Below, in pieces: positions 1-8,600 of a stretch of DNA of 64,000 nucleotides. The stretch lies in contig JBFXEW010000004.1 in NCBI GenBank assembly GCA_050179685.1, positions 161,905 to 225,904 on the forward strand, read 5' to 3'. The notes under the pieces were generated by a model. The model did not search any database, was not told the DNA's origin, and was given only the letters and a program-made list of their open reading frames with translations. How positions within the stretch are numbered: position 1 is the stretch's first letter; each line of letters opens with the position of its first letter. This DNA is from GWE2-40-63 sp050179685. GTDB taxonomy: Bacteria; Bacteroidota; Bacteroidia; Bacteroidales; SZUA-534. The translations under genes and the position numbers were made by a program.

Positions 1-1207
1 CCCGGTAACACTGCGTTTAAAGCAGGTAAAGCGTTTAATTGGTCAGGAACTTTCGCTCGAAGTGGTAAGTAAAATTCTGGAAGCCCTTGAAATAAAAATT
101 GAGAAAGTTGTGGGCGATGAGCTTTTTTTGAAAGTTCCCCCGTATCGGGTCGATGTGCAGCGTGAAGCCGATGTAATTGAAGAAATACTGCGAATTTACG
201 GATACAATACGGTTCCCCTGAGCGAGCAGGTAAATGCTACGCTTGCTTATGCCTCAAAACCCGATCCCATTGTACAAAAAGAGTTAATTGCCAACCAACT
301 GGTTGCAGTAGGTTTTGCTGAAATGATGGCGAACTCATTAACCAAAGCAGCTTATTACGACAATTTGAATGGTTTTCCGAAAGAACAGACTGTTACTTTG
401 GCAAATCCGCTAAGTCAGGATTTGAATGCCATGCGTCAGACCTTGCTTTTTGGTGCGCTCGAAGCAGTTGCTTTTAACAGCAACCGGCAGCATCCCGATT
501 TAAAGTTTTTTGAGTTTGGCAATGTGTATGCATTAAATACCAATCAGGAAATACAAAATCCCTTGCAAAAATACATTCAGGGCGAACGTCTGGCGCTTTG
601 TGTTTCGGGAAACAGATCTCCTGAATCGTGGATGCTTAAACAGGAACCGGTTAGTTTTTATTACTTGAAGCGAAACGTCGAAAATGTAATGGAGCGTCTG
701 GGAATTGTAATGGAGAAGGTAAATTATCGTTACATTACCGATGAATTGTTTGCCGAAGCCTTGGTGATGGAATACAATAAAATGGAAGTAGCCGTTCTGG
801 GTTTGGTAAACCGAAAAATACGCAAGCAATTCGACTTAAAACAAGAAGTTTATTTTGCTGAAATTAATTGGGATAAATTGTTGAAGGCTGTCCGCAATGT
901 AAAAGTTGAATTCAAGGAGTTGGCTAAATTTCCTGAAGTTCGTCGCGATTTGTCGCTTTTAATTCAAAACAGTGTGAGTTTCGACGAATTAAAGCAGGAA
1001 GCTTTGCGAACCGAGCGTAAATTGTTAAAAGAAGTGTCGCTTTTTGATGTTTACGAAGGCAAAAATCTTGGTGAAGGCAAAAAATCGTATGCTTTGAGTT
1101 TTATTTTGCAGGACGAAACAAAAACATTGACCGACAAGCAAATAGATAAAATTATGAATAACATCATTCGTAATTTCGATCGGAACTTTGCGGCCACTTT
1201 ACGCTAA
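1..1207 (+). CDS. pheT: Phenylalanine--tRNA ligase beta subunit (C-terminal part)
   Basis: This is the 3' part of the beta subunit of phenylalanyl-tRNA synthetase, which with the alpha subunit charges tRNA-Phe in the cytoplasm. The reading frame is open from base 2, so the gene begins before the window. The B5 domain end (PPYRVDVQREADVIEEILRI) is followed by the catalytic-like core module and ends in an FDX-ACB anticodon-binding domain (FPEVRRDLSLL near the start, final ~95 residues). About 400 residues are visible of a family that is usually near 800. The GTG at 62 is an internal codon, not the start. The next gene begins 5 bases after its stop, so the two may be co-transcribed. Confidence 0.95.
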   Translation, partial: PVTLRLKQVKRLIGQELSLEVVSKILEALEIKIEKVVGDELFLKVPPYRVDVQREADVIEEILRIYGYNTVPLSEQVNATLAYASKPDPIVQKELIANQLVAVGFAEMMANSLTKAAYYDNLNGFPKEQTVTLANPLSQDLNAMRQTLLFGALEAVAFNSNRQHPDLKFFEFGNVYALNTNQEIQNPLQKYIQGERLALCVSGNRSPESWMLKQEPVSFYYLKRNVENVMERLGIVMEKVNYRYITDELFAEALVMEYNKMEVAVLGLVNRKIRKQFDLKQEVYFAEINWDKLLKAVRNVKVEFKELAKFPEVRRDLSLLIQNSVSFDELKQEALRTERKLLKEVSLFDVYEGKNLGEGKKSYALSFILQDETKTLTDKQIDKIMNNIIRNFDRNFAATLR

Positions 1208-1211
1208 TTTC

Positions 1212-1730
1212 ATGGGGCTTCAGCAAAAAATAGCAATCGTTAAAACCGATATTACGCAATTGCAGGTCGATGCTCTTGTAAACGCAGCAAACAATAGTTT
1301 GTTGGGCGGAGGAGGTGTCGATGGAGCCATTCATCGTGCAGCGGGGCCCGAATTGCTGAGCGAATGCAAAACATTAGATGGATGTGCTACCGGCGATGCC
1401 AAAGTTACTGCCGGTTACCGTTTAAAGGCTCCTTTTGTTATTCATACGGTAGGTCCGGTATGGCACGGAGGCAATAATGGCGAAGCAGAATTGCTGGCCT
1501 CATGCTATCGGAACGCTTTAAAACAAGCGGTTGCCAAAAAGTTAAAAAGTATTGCTTTTCCAAATATTAGTACAGGAATTTATGGCTATCCTAAAAGTGA
1601 AGCTGCCGAAGTTGCACTGACTGCGGTTAGCCGGTTTCTGTCGGAAGATTCCTCCATCGAAAAGGTTATTTTTGCTATATTTGATGATGAGAATCTGGAG
1701 ATTTATCAGCAACTTAGTCGCAAATTTTAA
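1212..1730 (+). CDS. Macro domain protein, probable O-acetyl-ADP-ribose deacetylase
   Basis: Single macro domain of 172 residues. The hallmarks are VDALVNAANNSLLGGGGVDG near the N terminus, the adjacent AIHRAAG, and STGIYGYP in the second half; together they form the ADP-ribose pocket of the MacroD/YmdB type. Members remove O-acetyl or ADP-ribose groups from small molecules or proteins in the cytoplasm. I place the start at the ATG at 1212. A TTG at 1188 is also open but lies inside pheT. It sits between pheT and a SiaC-like gene, which does not reveal its substrate. Domain assignment is firm; the exact substrate is inference. Confidence 0.92.
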   Translation: MGLQQKIAIVKTDITQLQVDALVNAANNSLLGGGGVDGAIHRAAGPELLSECKTLDGCATGDAKVTAGYRLKAPFVIHTVGPVWHGGNNGEAELLASCYRNALKQAVAKKLKSIAFPNISTGIYGYPKSEAAEVALTAVSRFLSEDSSIEKVIFAIFDDENLEIYQQLSRKF

Positions 1731-1741
1731 AACAACATATT

Positions 1742-2116
1742 TTGGGTTATTTAAAAATTGAAGCTTCAGAAGATTGTCCGGATGTATTGATGGATGCCGA
1801 TTTGGCAATTTTTCAAATTGCCGGAAATTCTACGCCTGAAGATGTAAACCGGGTGTATAAACCGATTATTGAATGGCTCGATAACGAAGGCAGTCATTTA
1901 GATAATTGCCAGTGCAAAATGTTTTTCAGATACCTGAGCACATCTTCGCATCACATGGTTTTTAATGTGTTGCGCAAGCTAAACGACATGTACAATCGGG
2001 GACGCCACATCTCGGTTGAATGGGCTTATGAGAATATCGATGAAGACATGTTGCGCCTTGGTCTCGATTTTGCTTCAATTCTTGAAATTCCTTTTGAATT
2101 TAGTCCCCGAAATTAA
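1742..2116 (+). CDS. SiaC family regulatory phosphoprotein (DUF1987)
   Basis: A 124-residue protein of the DUF1987/SiaC family. In characterised systems SiaC is phosphorylated and dephosphorylated on a threonine by partner proteins SiaB and SiaA and controls a diguanylate cyclase. The characteristic N-terminal pattern (LKIEASEDCPDVLMD) and the central FRYLSTSS, which carries the equivalent of the phosphorylated threonine, are present. No ATG is available at the expected place; TTG at 1742 matches the family's length. It follows the macro gene by 11 bases and its stop lies just before the rhomboid start. No SiaA or SiaB is visible nearby. A second member lies at 32998-33372. Confidence 0.85.
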   Translation: MGYLKIEASEDCPDVLMDADLAIFQIAGNSTPEDVNRVYKPIIEWLDNEGSHLDNCQCKMFFRYLSTSSHHMVFNVLRKLNDMYNRGRHISVEWAYENIDEDMLRLGLDFASILEIPFEFSPRN

Positions 2117-2122
2117 TTGTTT

Positions 2123-2728
2123 ATGATAACTATTCTAATTATTGTAGTTACTGCAATATTTTCTATTGCAGCCTTCAGCCGACCTGAGTTAATGTACCGA
2201 TACAACCTGAATCCCTATCAGATTGTGCATCGCAGGCAATGGTACCGGCTTTTTACTCATGCTTTTTTGCACGCCAACTGGGAGCATTTAATAATTAACA
2301 TGTTGGTTTTTTATTCTTTTGGACAAGCGCTGGAATACTATTTTCATCATTTTATTGGTACCAACAGCACCTTACTATTTTTGGTTTTGTATTTCGGAGC
2401 CATTGTGGTGTCTTCGGTTTTTACCCTGTTTAAAGAAAAAGACAATCCCCATTACAATGCCGTTGGCGCTTCGGGTGCCGTGTCGGCTGTAACTTTTGCC
2501 AGCATCTTTTTTGCTCCCTTAAGCAAAATATATTTTATGGCTATTGTGCCCATTCCGGGCATTATGTTTGGTTTGCTTTATTTGGGGTATTCGTATTACA
2601 TGGGTAAAAAGAATATCGATAATATTGGTCACGATGCCCATTTTTGGGGAGCAGTGTTTGGTTTTGTTTTTCCAATCCTGATAAAGCCAAATTTGTTTTC
2701 ACATTTTATTAATCAGTTATTTCCATAG
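2123..2728 (+). CDS. Rhomboid family intramembrane serine protease
   Basis: Membrane protein of about 201 residues with six hydrophobic segments. It carries the rhomboid signatures: HANWEHLIINM in the second helix region, the catalytic serine motif GASGAVSA, and a C-terminal helix with DAHFWGAVFG supplying the catalytic histidine. It cleaves membrane-bound substrates within the inner membrane; the substrate is unknown. The ATG at 2123 is preferred over a TTG at 2117 that abuts the previous stop. Tight spacing suggests co-transcription with the SiaC-like gene upstream and gmhB downstream. Confidence 0.93.
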   Translation: MITILIIVVTAIFSIAAFSRPELMYRYNLNPYQIVHRRQWYRLFTHAFLHANWEHLIINMLVFYSFGQALEYYFHHFIGTNSTLLFLVLYFGAIVVSSVFTLFKEKDNPHYNAVGASGAVSAVTFASIFFAPLSKIYFMAIVPIPGIMFGLLYLGYSYYMGKKNIDNIGHDAHFWGAVFGFVFPILIKPNLFSHFINQLFP

Positions 2729-2744
2729 ATTTAATTATTGAGCC

Positions 2745-3236
2745 ATGCGAAAAGTCTTGTTTTTAGATAGAGATGGCGTAATTAATAACGATACCGGCCA
2801 CTATTACATTTACCGTCCCGACGATTTTGTTTTGAATGAGGGTTTTGTTGAAGCGATGCAAAAATTGGCTTTGGCAGGATACGAATTTATTGTAATTTCA
2901 AATCAGGGGGGGATAGCCCGGGGAACCTACTCCAAAGACGACGTTGAAAAGGTCCATTCAAAATTTTTATCCTTAATGGAAAATGCAGGAATTTCCATTC
3001 TTGAGATATATTATTGTCCGCATCATAGCGATTTTGAAAAATGTTTATGCCGGAAACCCGGTTCCCTGCTCATTGAAAAAGCCATGGCGCGTTTTTCTAT
3101 CGATGCAAATAGCGCAATATTTGTTGGCGATAACGATAAGGATATTCAAGCAGCGCGGAATGCCGGAATACGCGGAATCCGAATTAAAAGCAATCAAAGT
3201 TTGTTAACCATTTTGCCGGAATTACTGCATGGCTAA
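2745..3236 (+). CDS. gmhB: D-glycero-D-manno-heptose 1,7-bisphosphate 7-phosphatase-like HAD hydrolase
   Basis: HAD superfamily subclass IIIA phosphatase of 163 residues, the usual length of GmhB. The nucleophile motif is FLDRDGVIN, motif II is VISNQGG, and motif III/IV is VFVGD-like (IFVGDNDKDI). A zinc-binding loop CPHH...CLCRKP, typical of GmhB and not of most other HADs, lies between them. It should remove the 7-phosphate in heptose synthesis for lipopolysaccharide or S-layer glycans. Its 3' end overlaps the next gene by 8 bases, so the two are translationally coupled. A histidinol-phosphate phosphatase role is the main alternative. Confidence 0.88.
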   Translation: MRKVLFLDRDGVINNDTGHYYIYRPDDFVLNEGFVEAMQKLALAGYEFIVISNQGGIARGTYSKDDVEKVHSKFLSLMENAGISILEIYYCPHHSDFEKCLCRKPGSLLIEKAMARFSIDANSAIFVGDNDKDIQAARNAGIRGIRIKSNQSLLTILPELLHG

Positions 3237-4086
3237 TGAATACAACATATGTGCGTTTAATAAACATTACCTGACTGAATCGGAGTTGCCCATTGGTTTG
3301 CAAAACCGTGCTTTTCGCTATGGCGATGGTTTTTTCGAAACCATGCATGCCAACGGCCTAAAAACCCAGTTTATAGCCGATCATTATCAGCGAATAATAA
3401 AAGCGGCAGCTATACTCGAAATGCATTTACCCGATTATTTTTCACTCGATTTTTTCGACAAACAAATCTCAGGTTTGCTATCGCGTAATAAATTATTTCA
3501 GGCGGCTCGTGTTAAAGCAGTCTTCGTGCGGGGAGGAGCAGGTTTGTATCTGCCCGAGCAAAATACGGCTGATGTTTTTATTGAAGCAAAATTTCTGGGA
3601 AAGGGGCCTTATGAAATGCCACAACAGGGATTGGTTCTGGGAATTTACGATGCTGTACCAAAACCCAATGTGCCCTATTTGCAGATAAAATCGTTGAACG
3701 CACAAATTTATATTTTAGCTTCCTTATTTGCTCAAAGTCATTCGTTCGATGATGTTTTATTGGTATCCGACGACAAGTATTTGATTGAAGCTACTTCGTA
3801 TAACCTTTTTGCCATCCGGGGAAACGAATTGTTCACTCCTTCGTTAAAGTTGGGACCGGTGGAGGGAATCATGCGCAGGCAGATTCTAAAAGTTGCTGTA
3901 GGCATGGGTTTTCAGGTAAACGATGATGCATTTTTATTGGCGGACGATTTGCACCAAATGGACGAAATATTCCTTAGTAATGCTGTAAGTGGAATTCGCA
4001 GTGTAATTGGTTTTCAAAATCGCAGGTACTTTAAAAAGAAGAGTCAGTTGCTGCTTGAAAATCTTAACCGCCTGGCTTTTCCTTAA
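3229..4086 (+). CDS. Aminotransferase class IV (aminodeoxychorismate lyase / branched-chain aminotransferase type)
   Basis: PLP-dependent fold-type IV enzyme of 285 residues. RYGDGFFETMHANG is the N-terminal signature. The lysine in LQIKSLNAQIYILA is the likely PLP Schiff-base residue, and LIEATSYNLFAIRGNELFTP is the cofactor phosphate-binding region. Family members make p-aminobenzoate from aminodeoxychorismate (PabC), or act on branched-chain or D-amino acids. Sequence alone does not separate these, although Bacteroidota proteins of this size are often called PabC. It starts inside gmhB and ends convergently, overlapping the YqgE gene by four bases. Confidence 0.85.
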   Translation: MANEYNICAFNKHYLTESELPIGLQNRAFRYGDGFFETMHANGLKTQFIADHYQRIIKAAAILEMHLPDYFSLDFFDKQISGLLSRNKLFQAARVKAVFVRGGAGLYLPEQNTADVFIEAKFLGKGPYEMPQQGLVLGIYDAVPKPNVPYLQIKSLNAQIYILASLFAQSHSFDDVLLVSDDKYLIEATSYNLFAIRGNELFTPSLKLGPVEGIMRRQILKVAVGMGFQVNDDAFLLADDLHQMDEIFLSNAVSGIRSVIGFQNRRYFKKKSQLLLENLNRLAFP

Positions 4087-4673
4087 TTCATTCCGGGATT
4101 GGTGGGTGCGTTGGCCCAAATAGAATAGGAATCGCCCATCTCATTCAGCAATTCTTTCCAGGTATTTTGATTGGCATGCATAATTTTTGACGACGAAATC
4201 GGGCTTACGATCCAAAACTTATCATCGATTTCCTGTTGTAATTGTTGAGGGGCCCATCCGCTGTAACCCAGATAAAAACGTATTTCGCTGGGTTTTATCA
4301 TTCCATTTTGTATGTGTTCTTTAAGCAAATCGAAATTGCCGCCCCAATAAATTCCTTTGCTAATTGGCGTGCTTTCGGGCAACAAATCGATGCGGGTATG
4401 CAAGTAGTGGATGGTTTCGGGGTTCACAGGTCCGCCTACAAAACAGGGGGCGTTAAAGGTTGGAAAATCGGGAAATAACTCGTGAATGGGAACATCGATG
4501 GGTTTGTTTAGTATATACCCCAATGTACCTTCGTTTTCGCTGTGCTCTGTAATTAAAACTACCGAGCGTCCAAAATAAGAATCGGGTGAAAAAGGTTCCG
4601 AGATGAGGCATTTACCTTTTCCAATTTTGGCCAGGTAGTGGTTAATGTTAAATAAGTTAATCTCGATTCCCAT
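4083..4673 (-). CDS. YqgE/AlgH family protein
   Basis: A 196-residue UPF0301 protein. Typical features are KGKCLISEP...SYFGRSVVLITEHSENEGTLGYILNKP, then FVGGPVNPETIHYLH, and YLGYSGWAPQQLQQEI. The family is widespread and its molecular function is not settled; AlgH was first linked to alginate regulation. It is a single gene facing the operon on its left and in the same direction as the exosortase gene, 48 bases away from that gene's stop. Family identity is clear; function is unknown. Confidence 0.92.
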   Translation of the reverse strand: MGIEINLFNINHYLAKIGKGKCLISEPFSPDSYFGRSVVLITEHSENEGTLGYILNKPIDVPIHELFPDFPTFNAPCFVGGPVNPETIHYLHTRIDLLPESTPISKGIYWGGNFDLLKEHIQNGMIKPSEIRFYLGYSGWAPQQLQQEIDDKFWIVSPISSSKIMHANQNTWKELLNEMGDSYSIWANAPTNPGMN

Positions 4674-4721
4674 ACTTTGGTTTTTTTTGTTACCAATCTT
4701 AATCCCAAAGTAAATTTAAAA

Positions 4722-5339
4722 TTATTTTGAATTAAACAAGGGCGCATTGGCTATAAATTTTACCATTTTATACAACAGGGTATCTGTTGTCGGTACTTTT
4801 CCAAAGGTTTTTAGCCAGATTATCCAAAGGGCCAGTAATAGGGGATACATTAAAACAGGCGAAACTGTATCGTGCACAAGTACCGTTAATTCAGGCTTTT
4901 GGAATTGTCCTATAGCTATTATTACTAAACGTAATGAATTAACCCAGGTAATAAGAAAAGTTCCAAGCAGTAAATACCATCCTTTATGCCATGCCGAACC
5001 AAACTGGAGAATTATAAAAACAACAAAAAACAAAACAATTCGATAACCCAGGCATCCGTAATCTATAATTAATCCGGCTGTTCCTTCAATACCCAGTGTG
5101 GTGTCGTACCAATAAGTTTGATAACCCAACCAATGCAATTGTTGATTGGTTAAACCCATTAAAAAATCGCGATAATATAAGGTGAAACGGGAATTTTCAA
5201 CAGGTTCCGAAAAGAACGGAAAGTCGGAAAATAGGCTGGCAATTACCCAGGCAACCGTAAATGAAAAAAGATACTGTAGTATTTCTTTTATCAGGGAATC
5301 AGAAAGTTTTATCCGATTTATTGAGTTAAAGAAAGGCAT
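4722..5339 (-). CDS. Exosortase/archaeosortase family protein
   Basis: Polytopic membrane protein of 205 residues. The exosortase catalytic triad is visible: Cys96 in DYGCLGYR, Arg137 in WVNSLRLVI, and His156 in LVHDTVSP, each at the edge of a hydrophobic helix. Exosortases cleave a C-terminal sorting signal of exported proteins and probably pass them to a surface anchor. It lies 9 bases downstream of a 96-residue protein with a fitting C-terminal signal, so the two form an operon of enzyme and dedicated target. Large exopolysaccharide genes lie 7 kb away, a common neighbourhood for exosortases. The precise subfamily cannot be fixed by eye. Confidence 0.82.
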   Translation of the reverse strand: MPFFNSINRIKLSDSLIKEILQYLFSFTVAWVIASLFSDFPFFSEPVENSRFTLYYRDFLMGLTNQQLHWLGYQTYWYDTTLGIEGTAGLIIDYGCLGYRIVLFFVVFIILQFGSAWHKGWYLLLGTFLITWVNSLRLVIIAIGQFQKPELTVLVHDTVSPVLMYPLLLALWIIWLKTFGKVPTTDTLLYKMVKFIANAPLFNSK

Positions 5340-5348
5340 AGAAAAGGA

Positions 5349-5639
5349 TTATTTGTTTTCATCCTTCACTCTTTTTAACAAATATAAGGTACTGCCTATG
5401 AGCAGAAAAGTAAGTCCCCCGGATATTGGCGACCTGGTACCTCCCGTCGCGTCATCCGGATTGGGAGGAGTAAGGGCCTTTCCGCCGGAACTCCAACTAT
5501 TCTGCTTCGAAAAACTACTTTTTTTAAAGTTCCCGCTTTTACTGGTCGACGAAGGCTTATCGCCATCGGCAAACACTAAACTTGGGAAAATAAAAAGAAA
5601 TAATAAAGCAGTAATATATTTTGTTACTTTAACTCTCAT
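5349..5639 (-). CDS. Small exported protein, probable exosortase target
   Basis: A 96-residue protein with an N-terminal signal peptide (hydrophobic run ALLFLFIFPSLVFA), then a Ser/Lys/Gly-rich middle of about 45 residues. It ends in a PISGGLTFLLIG motif, a short hydrophobic helix, and a basic tail (KRVKDENK). That tripartite end, a short motif then a helix then a basic cluster, is the layout of PEP-CTERM-like sorting signals; Bacteroidota versions often start with Pro-Ile-Asp/Ser-Gly-Gly. It is directly upstream of the exosortase, 9 bases apart. Its own function is unknown. That it is the cognate substrate is inference from motif and neighbourhood. Confidence 0.7.
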   Translation of the reverse strand: MRVKVTKYITALLFLFIFPSLVFADGDKPSSTSKSGNFKKSSFSKQNSWSSGGKALTPPNPDDATGGTRSPISGGLTFLLIGSTLYLLKRVKDENK

Positions 5640-5683
5640 TGGCTAATTATTCTGCTCAATCTGCAAAAGTGATAAAAATTATT

Positions 5684-8600
5684 TTATTGAACAACTACTT
5701 TTTGTGTTATTATATTTTTTTCAATGTGTATTTTAATTATATAGGTTCCAGCAGCTTGTACTTTAAATTCCTGTAAACCCATGCCATTCCATTCGTTGGT
5801 GCTTATTATGCGGCCTGTAATGTCATACAGATAAACCCTTGAACTTGTTTCATTTACTTGCCCGCTTTTTATGAAAATGGTTTTTTCACTGGCAAACGAC
5901 CATATTTTTAAGTCTAAATTTTCTTCGTTAATCGATAGTGCATTTTTCGATAGTACGAGTTCAAAACGGTCTTCGATGTAGCTGGCTTCGCCGGCAATAA
6001 ACATTTCGTAAGCACTTTCACGGAGGTTGGTGTAGGTGCTGGTGAGTGCATCGAATACGTAAATATAAACATCCGATGGAATGTTCAGTGTTTCAGTAAG
6101 TCGGAATGATACAAGACCTGAAGTTTGGTTTAAAAGACCCAATGGAAATACCAGTTGCGGGGTTTCATTTAGTTCATCCAGCTTATTGGCTGCAAAGGTA
6201 TTTATGGCCAATTGATCGCTTACGTTAAGGAAATACACTTCAGGAATTTTCGGTTCGTCGCCCGTTAATTTGTAGGCATCGAAGCTTGAATCAAAATTAT
6301 CGGTAGCATCGGAATAAAATACCAGCAAGGCATCACTTTTAAGCGAGTTGCCCGATGTTTCGATTCGAATTAATTGTTTGTTGGTTTCCACCTTCTTTTG
6401 CAAATTTTGACCATCTGTTACACGAACTGCATTACTAACTCCCAGTGAGCCATTTGCCGAAGCGTGTACGAAAAATCCCTGGCCTGCAGCTATTAATGGA
6501 CTTCCGTTACCGGTTCCGTCACCTATGCTGGAATTCCATGTATCATAGGTTGAGCCATTGTAAACATAGGCCGTAGCATCTACATTAGTTAAGGTCCAAC
6601 CACTATCAGCATCCCAATCGATGGTACAAGGGTAGGGGTTTCCAACCAGATTCCAGCCATAACTGTCATCACCCGGTGAGGAGTTGGTTACATTAATGCT
6701 TTGATTGCCATTATTAAAAGCACCCGTGAAATTTATCATTTGTGGACCATCATAGATATTGAAACCTTGCATCACTCCAAATGTAGAACCGGTATTCAGG
6801 TTTTCCCATGCCAATCCGGTTTCGTTGTAAGCATAAATATAATAGCCCAAAAGAGGCGTTACATTGGGTGAATTGATGGGGTATGAAATTAAGTGCCTGC
6901 TTAACGGAGTGGGGTTGTAGCGCTCCATGGTTGAAGTTCCGCCTACGGAAATGGTGCCGTCACCCGGGATAACCAAAGCTCCGCTTGCTCCACTGCCTGT
7001 TGGGCTTTCAAGTAATAAATCATGGGTTATTTCCAGGTGGCCTCCATTGGCAATGGTAATAGTTGCACCTGCTTCAATTACCATATCGTCAACACTATGC
7101 GATGAACTTAGTTCCGGATAAACACTTTGTCCTGTTGAAATGATTACGCTTTGCAGTGAAGTTGGAACAACTGCCGTAGACCAATTGCCATCTAAAGTCC
7201 AATCGTTGGTGGTTCCAATCCAGGTTGCAGTTCCCAATGTTGCGAAGCTAATTGGGTTGTCAGTAGTATCAACCGAATGATACAAGGTGTAAGTTTCTGA
7301 ATTGTTGTACTCCAGTACCTTAAACCAATAGGTGGTTCCGGCAGTTAGGCCGCTTACAGTAACTGAAGTTCCAACACCATTGTAAACCACCTGCTCACCA
7401 CTGCCACTGTAATAGGTATCGGCAAGGGGATCGAGGCCATCGTACACTGAAAAACTATTGGAAGTATTTATTACGGCAATACGATTAGCTCCATTACCAT
7501 TGTCCCACGAAATGGCTATGGAATTTGAGGTAATTGTTCCACTTGAAATACCCGAAGCCTGCATGCTTGGTGCTGTTTTTAGCGTAGTTTGGCTGGCGGG
7601 GTTTCCGGTTCCGGTGTTTACGTTGTATGTTTCGAAATCCGTCGGATTGTTGTATTCAAACACCTGAACCCAGTAGGTGGTGTTTGCCGTTAGATTGCTT
7701 ACGGAAACTGAGTTTCCTGAACCATTATAAACGGTATAATAACCTGAACTTCCCAGCTGGGTTCCTTTTGTGGTCCAATCGCTACTTGCTGTATAAGTTA
7801 TATTATCAATTGGATTGTTTATAGTTCCCGCATCGCCTTCGCGCATAACAACCATACGGTTTTCTCCGTTCCCGTTGGTCCAGTTAATAGTAAAACCATC
7901 AGTAGCAAGCGAGGTAAAGTTAATTTCTGATGCCTGAATCGATGGAGCCCCTTTGGTTCCTGTGGTGGCAGAAGTTGTGGGAGCATCTGTTAATAAATAG
8001 TTAAGTGCTCCGGTATCATCGTATTCAAAGGCCTGAAAGTGGTAAGTCTCCGAGGCGAGAAGTCCGGTAATTCGCACGGTATCGGGTTGGTTCCCTGCGT
8101 AAACCACAAAATTGCCGGTGCCTATTTCAGCACCGTTTCCAAAGATAGCATCGGCTGTGTAAGCAATGCCATCGGTCGGAGTTGCATCTACAGCGCTACC
8201 ATGTTTTGCCAGAATAATTCGTCCGGTTCCGGTTCCGTTGGTCCAGGCCAGCGAAATGGTGTCGTTATATACGGTATTTGTAAAAGCACTTACCTGAGTT
8301 GCAGGTTCTGCCGATAAAGTAAACTGTGAGGCGGAACTGTCAATAGTCGTTAAGTAATCAACAGCTGTACCCGAGTTGGTGTATTCAAAAGCACTAAAAA
8401 AATAATTTACAGGGCTTTCAGGAAAGGTAATGGCTTCAGTTGTTCCGGTTCCTTTATAAACCACATAATTTCCGGTTCCCAACTCATCTCCACTACTAAA
8501 AGTAGCATTAGCAATATATGTATCTGTTCCATCAGAAGGTATGACATCCACAGCGCTCCCTGCTTTGGCTAAAATAATTACACCGTCACCATTGCCCCGT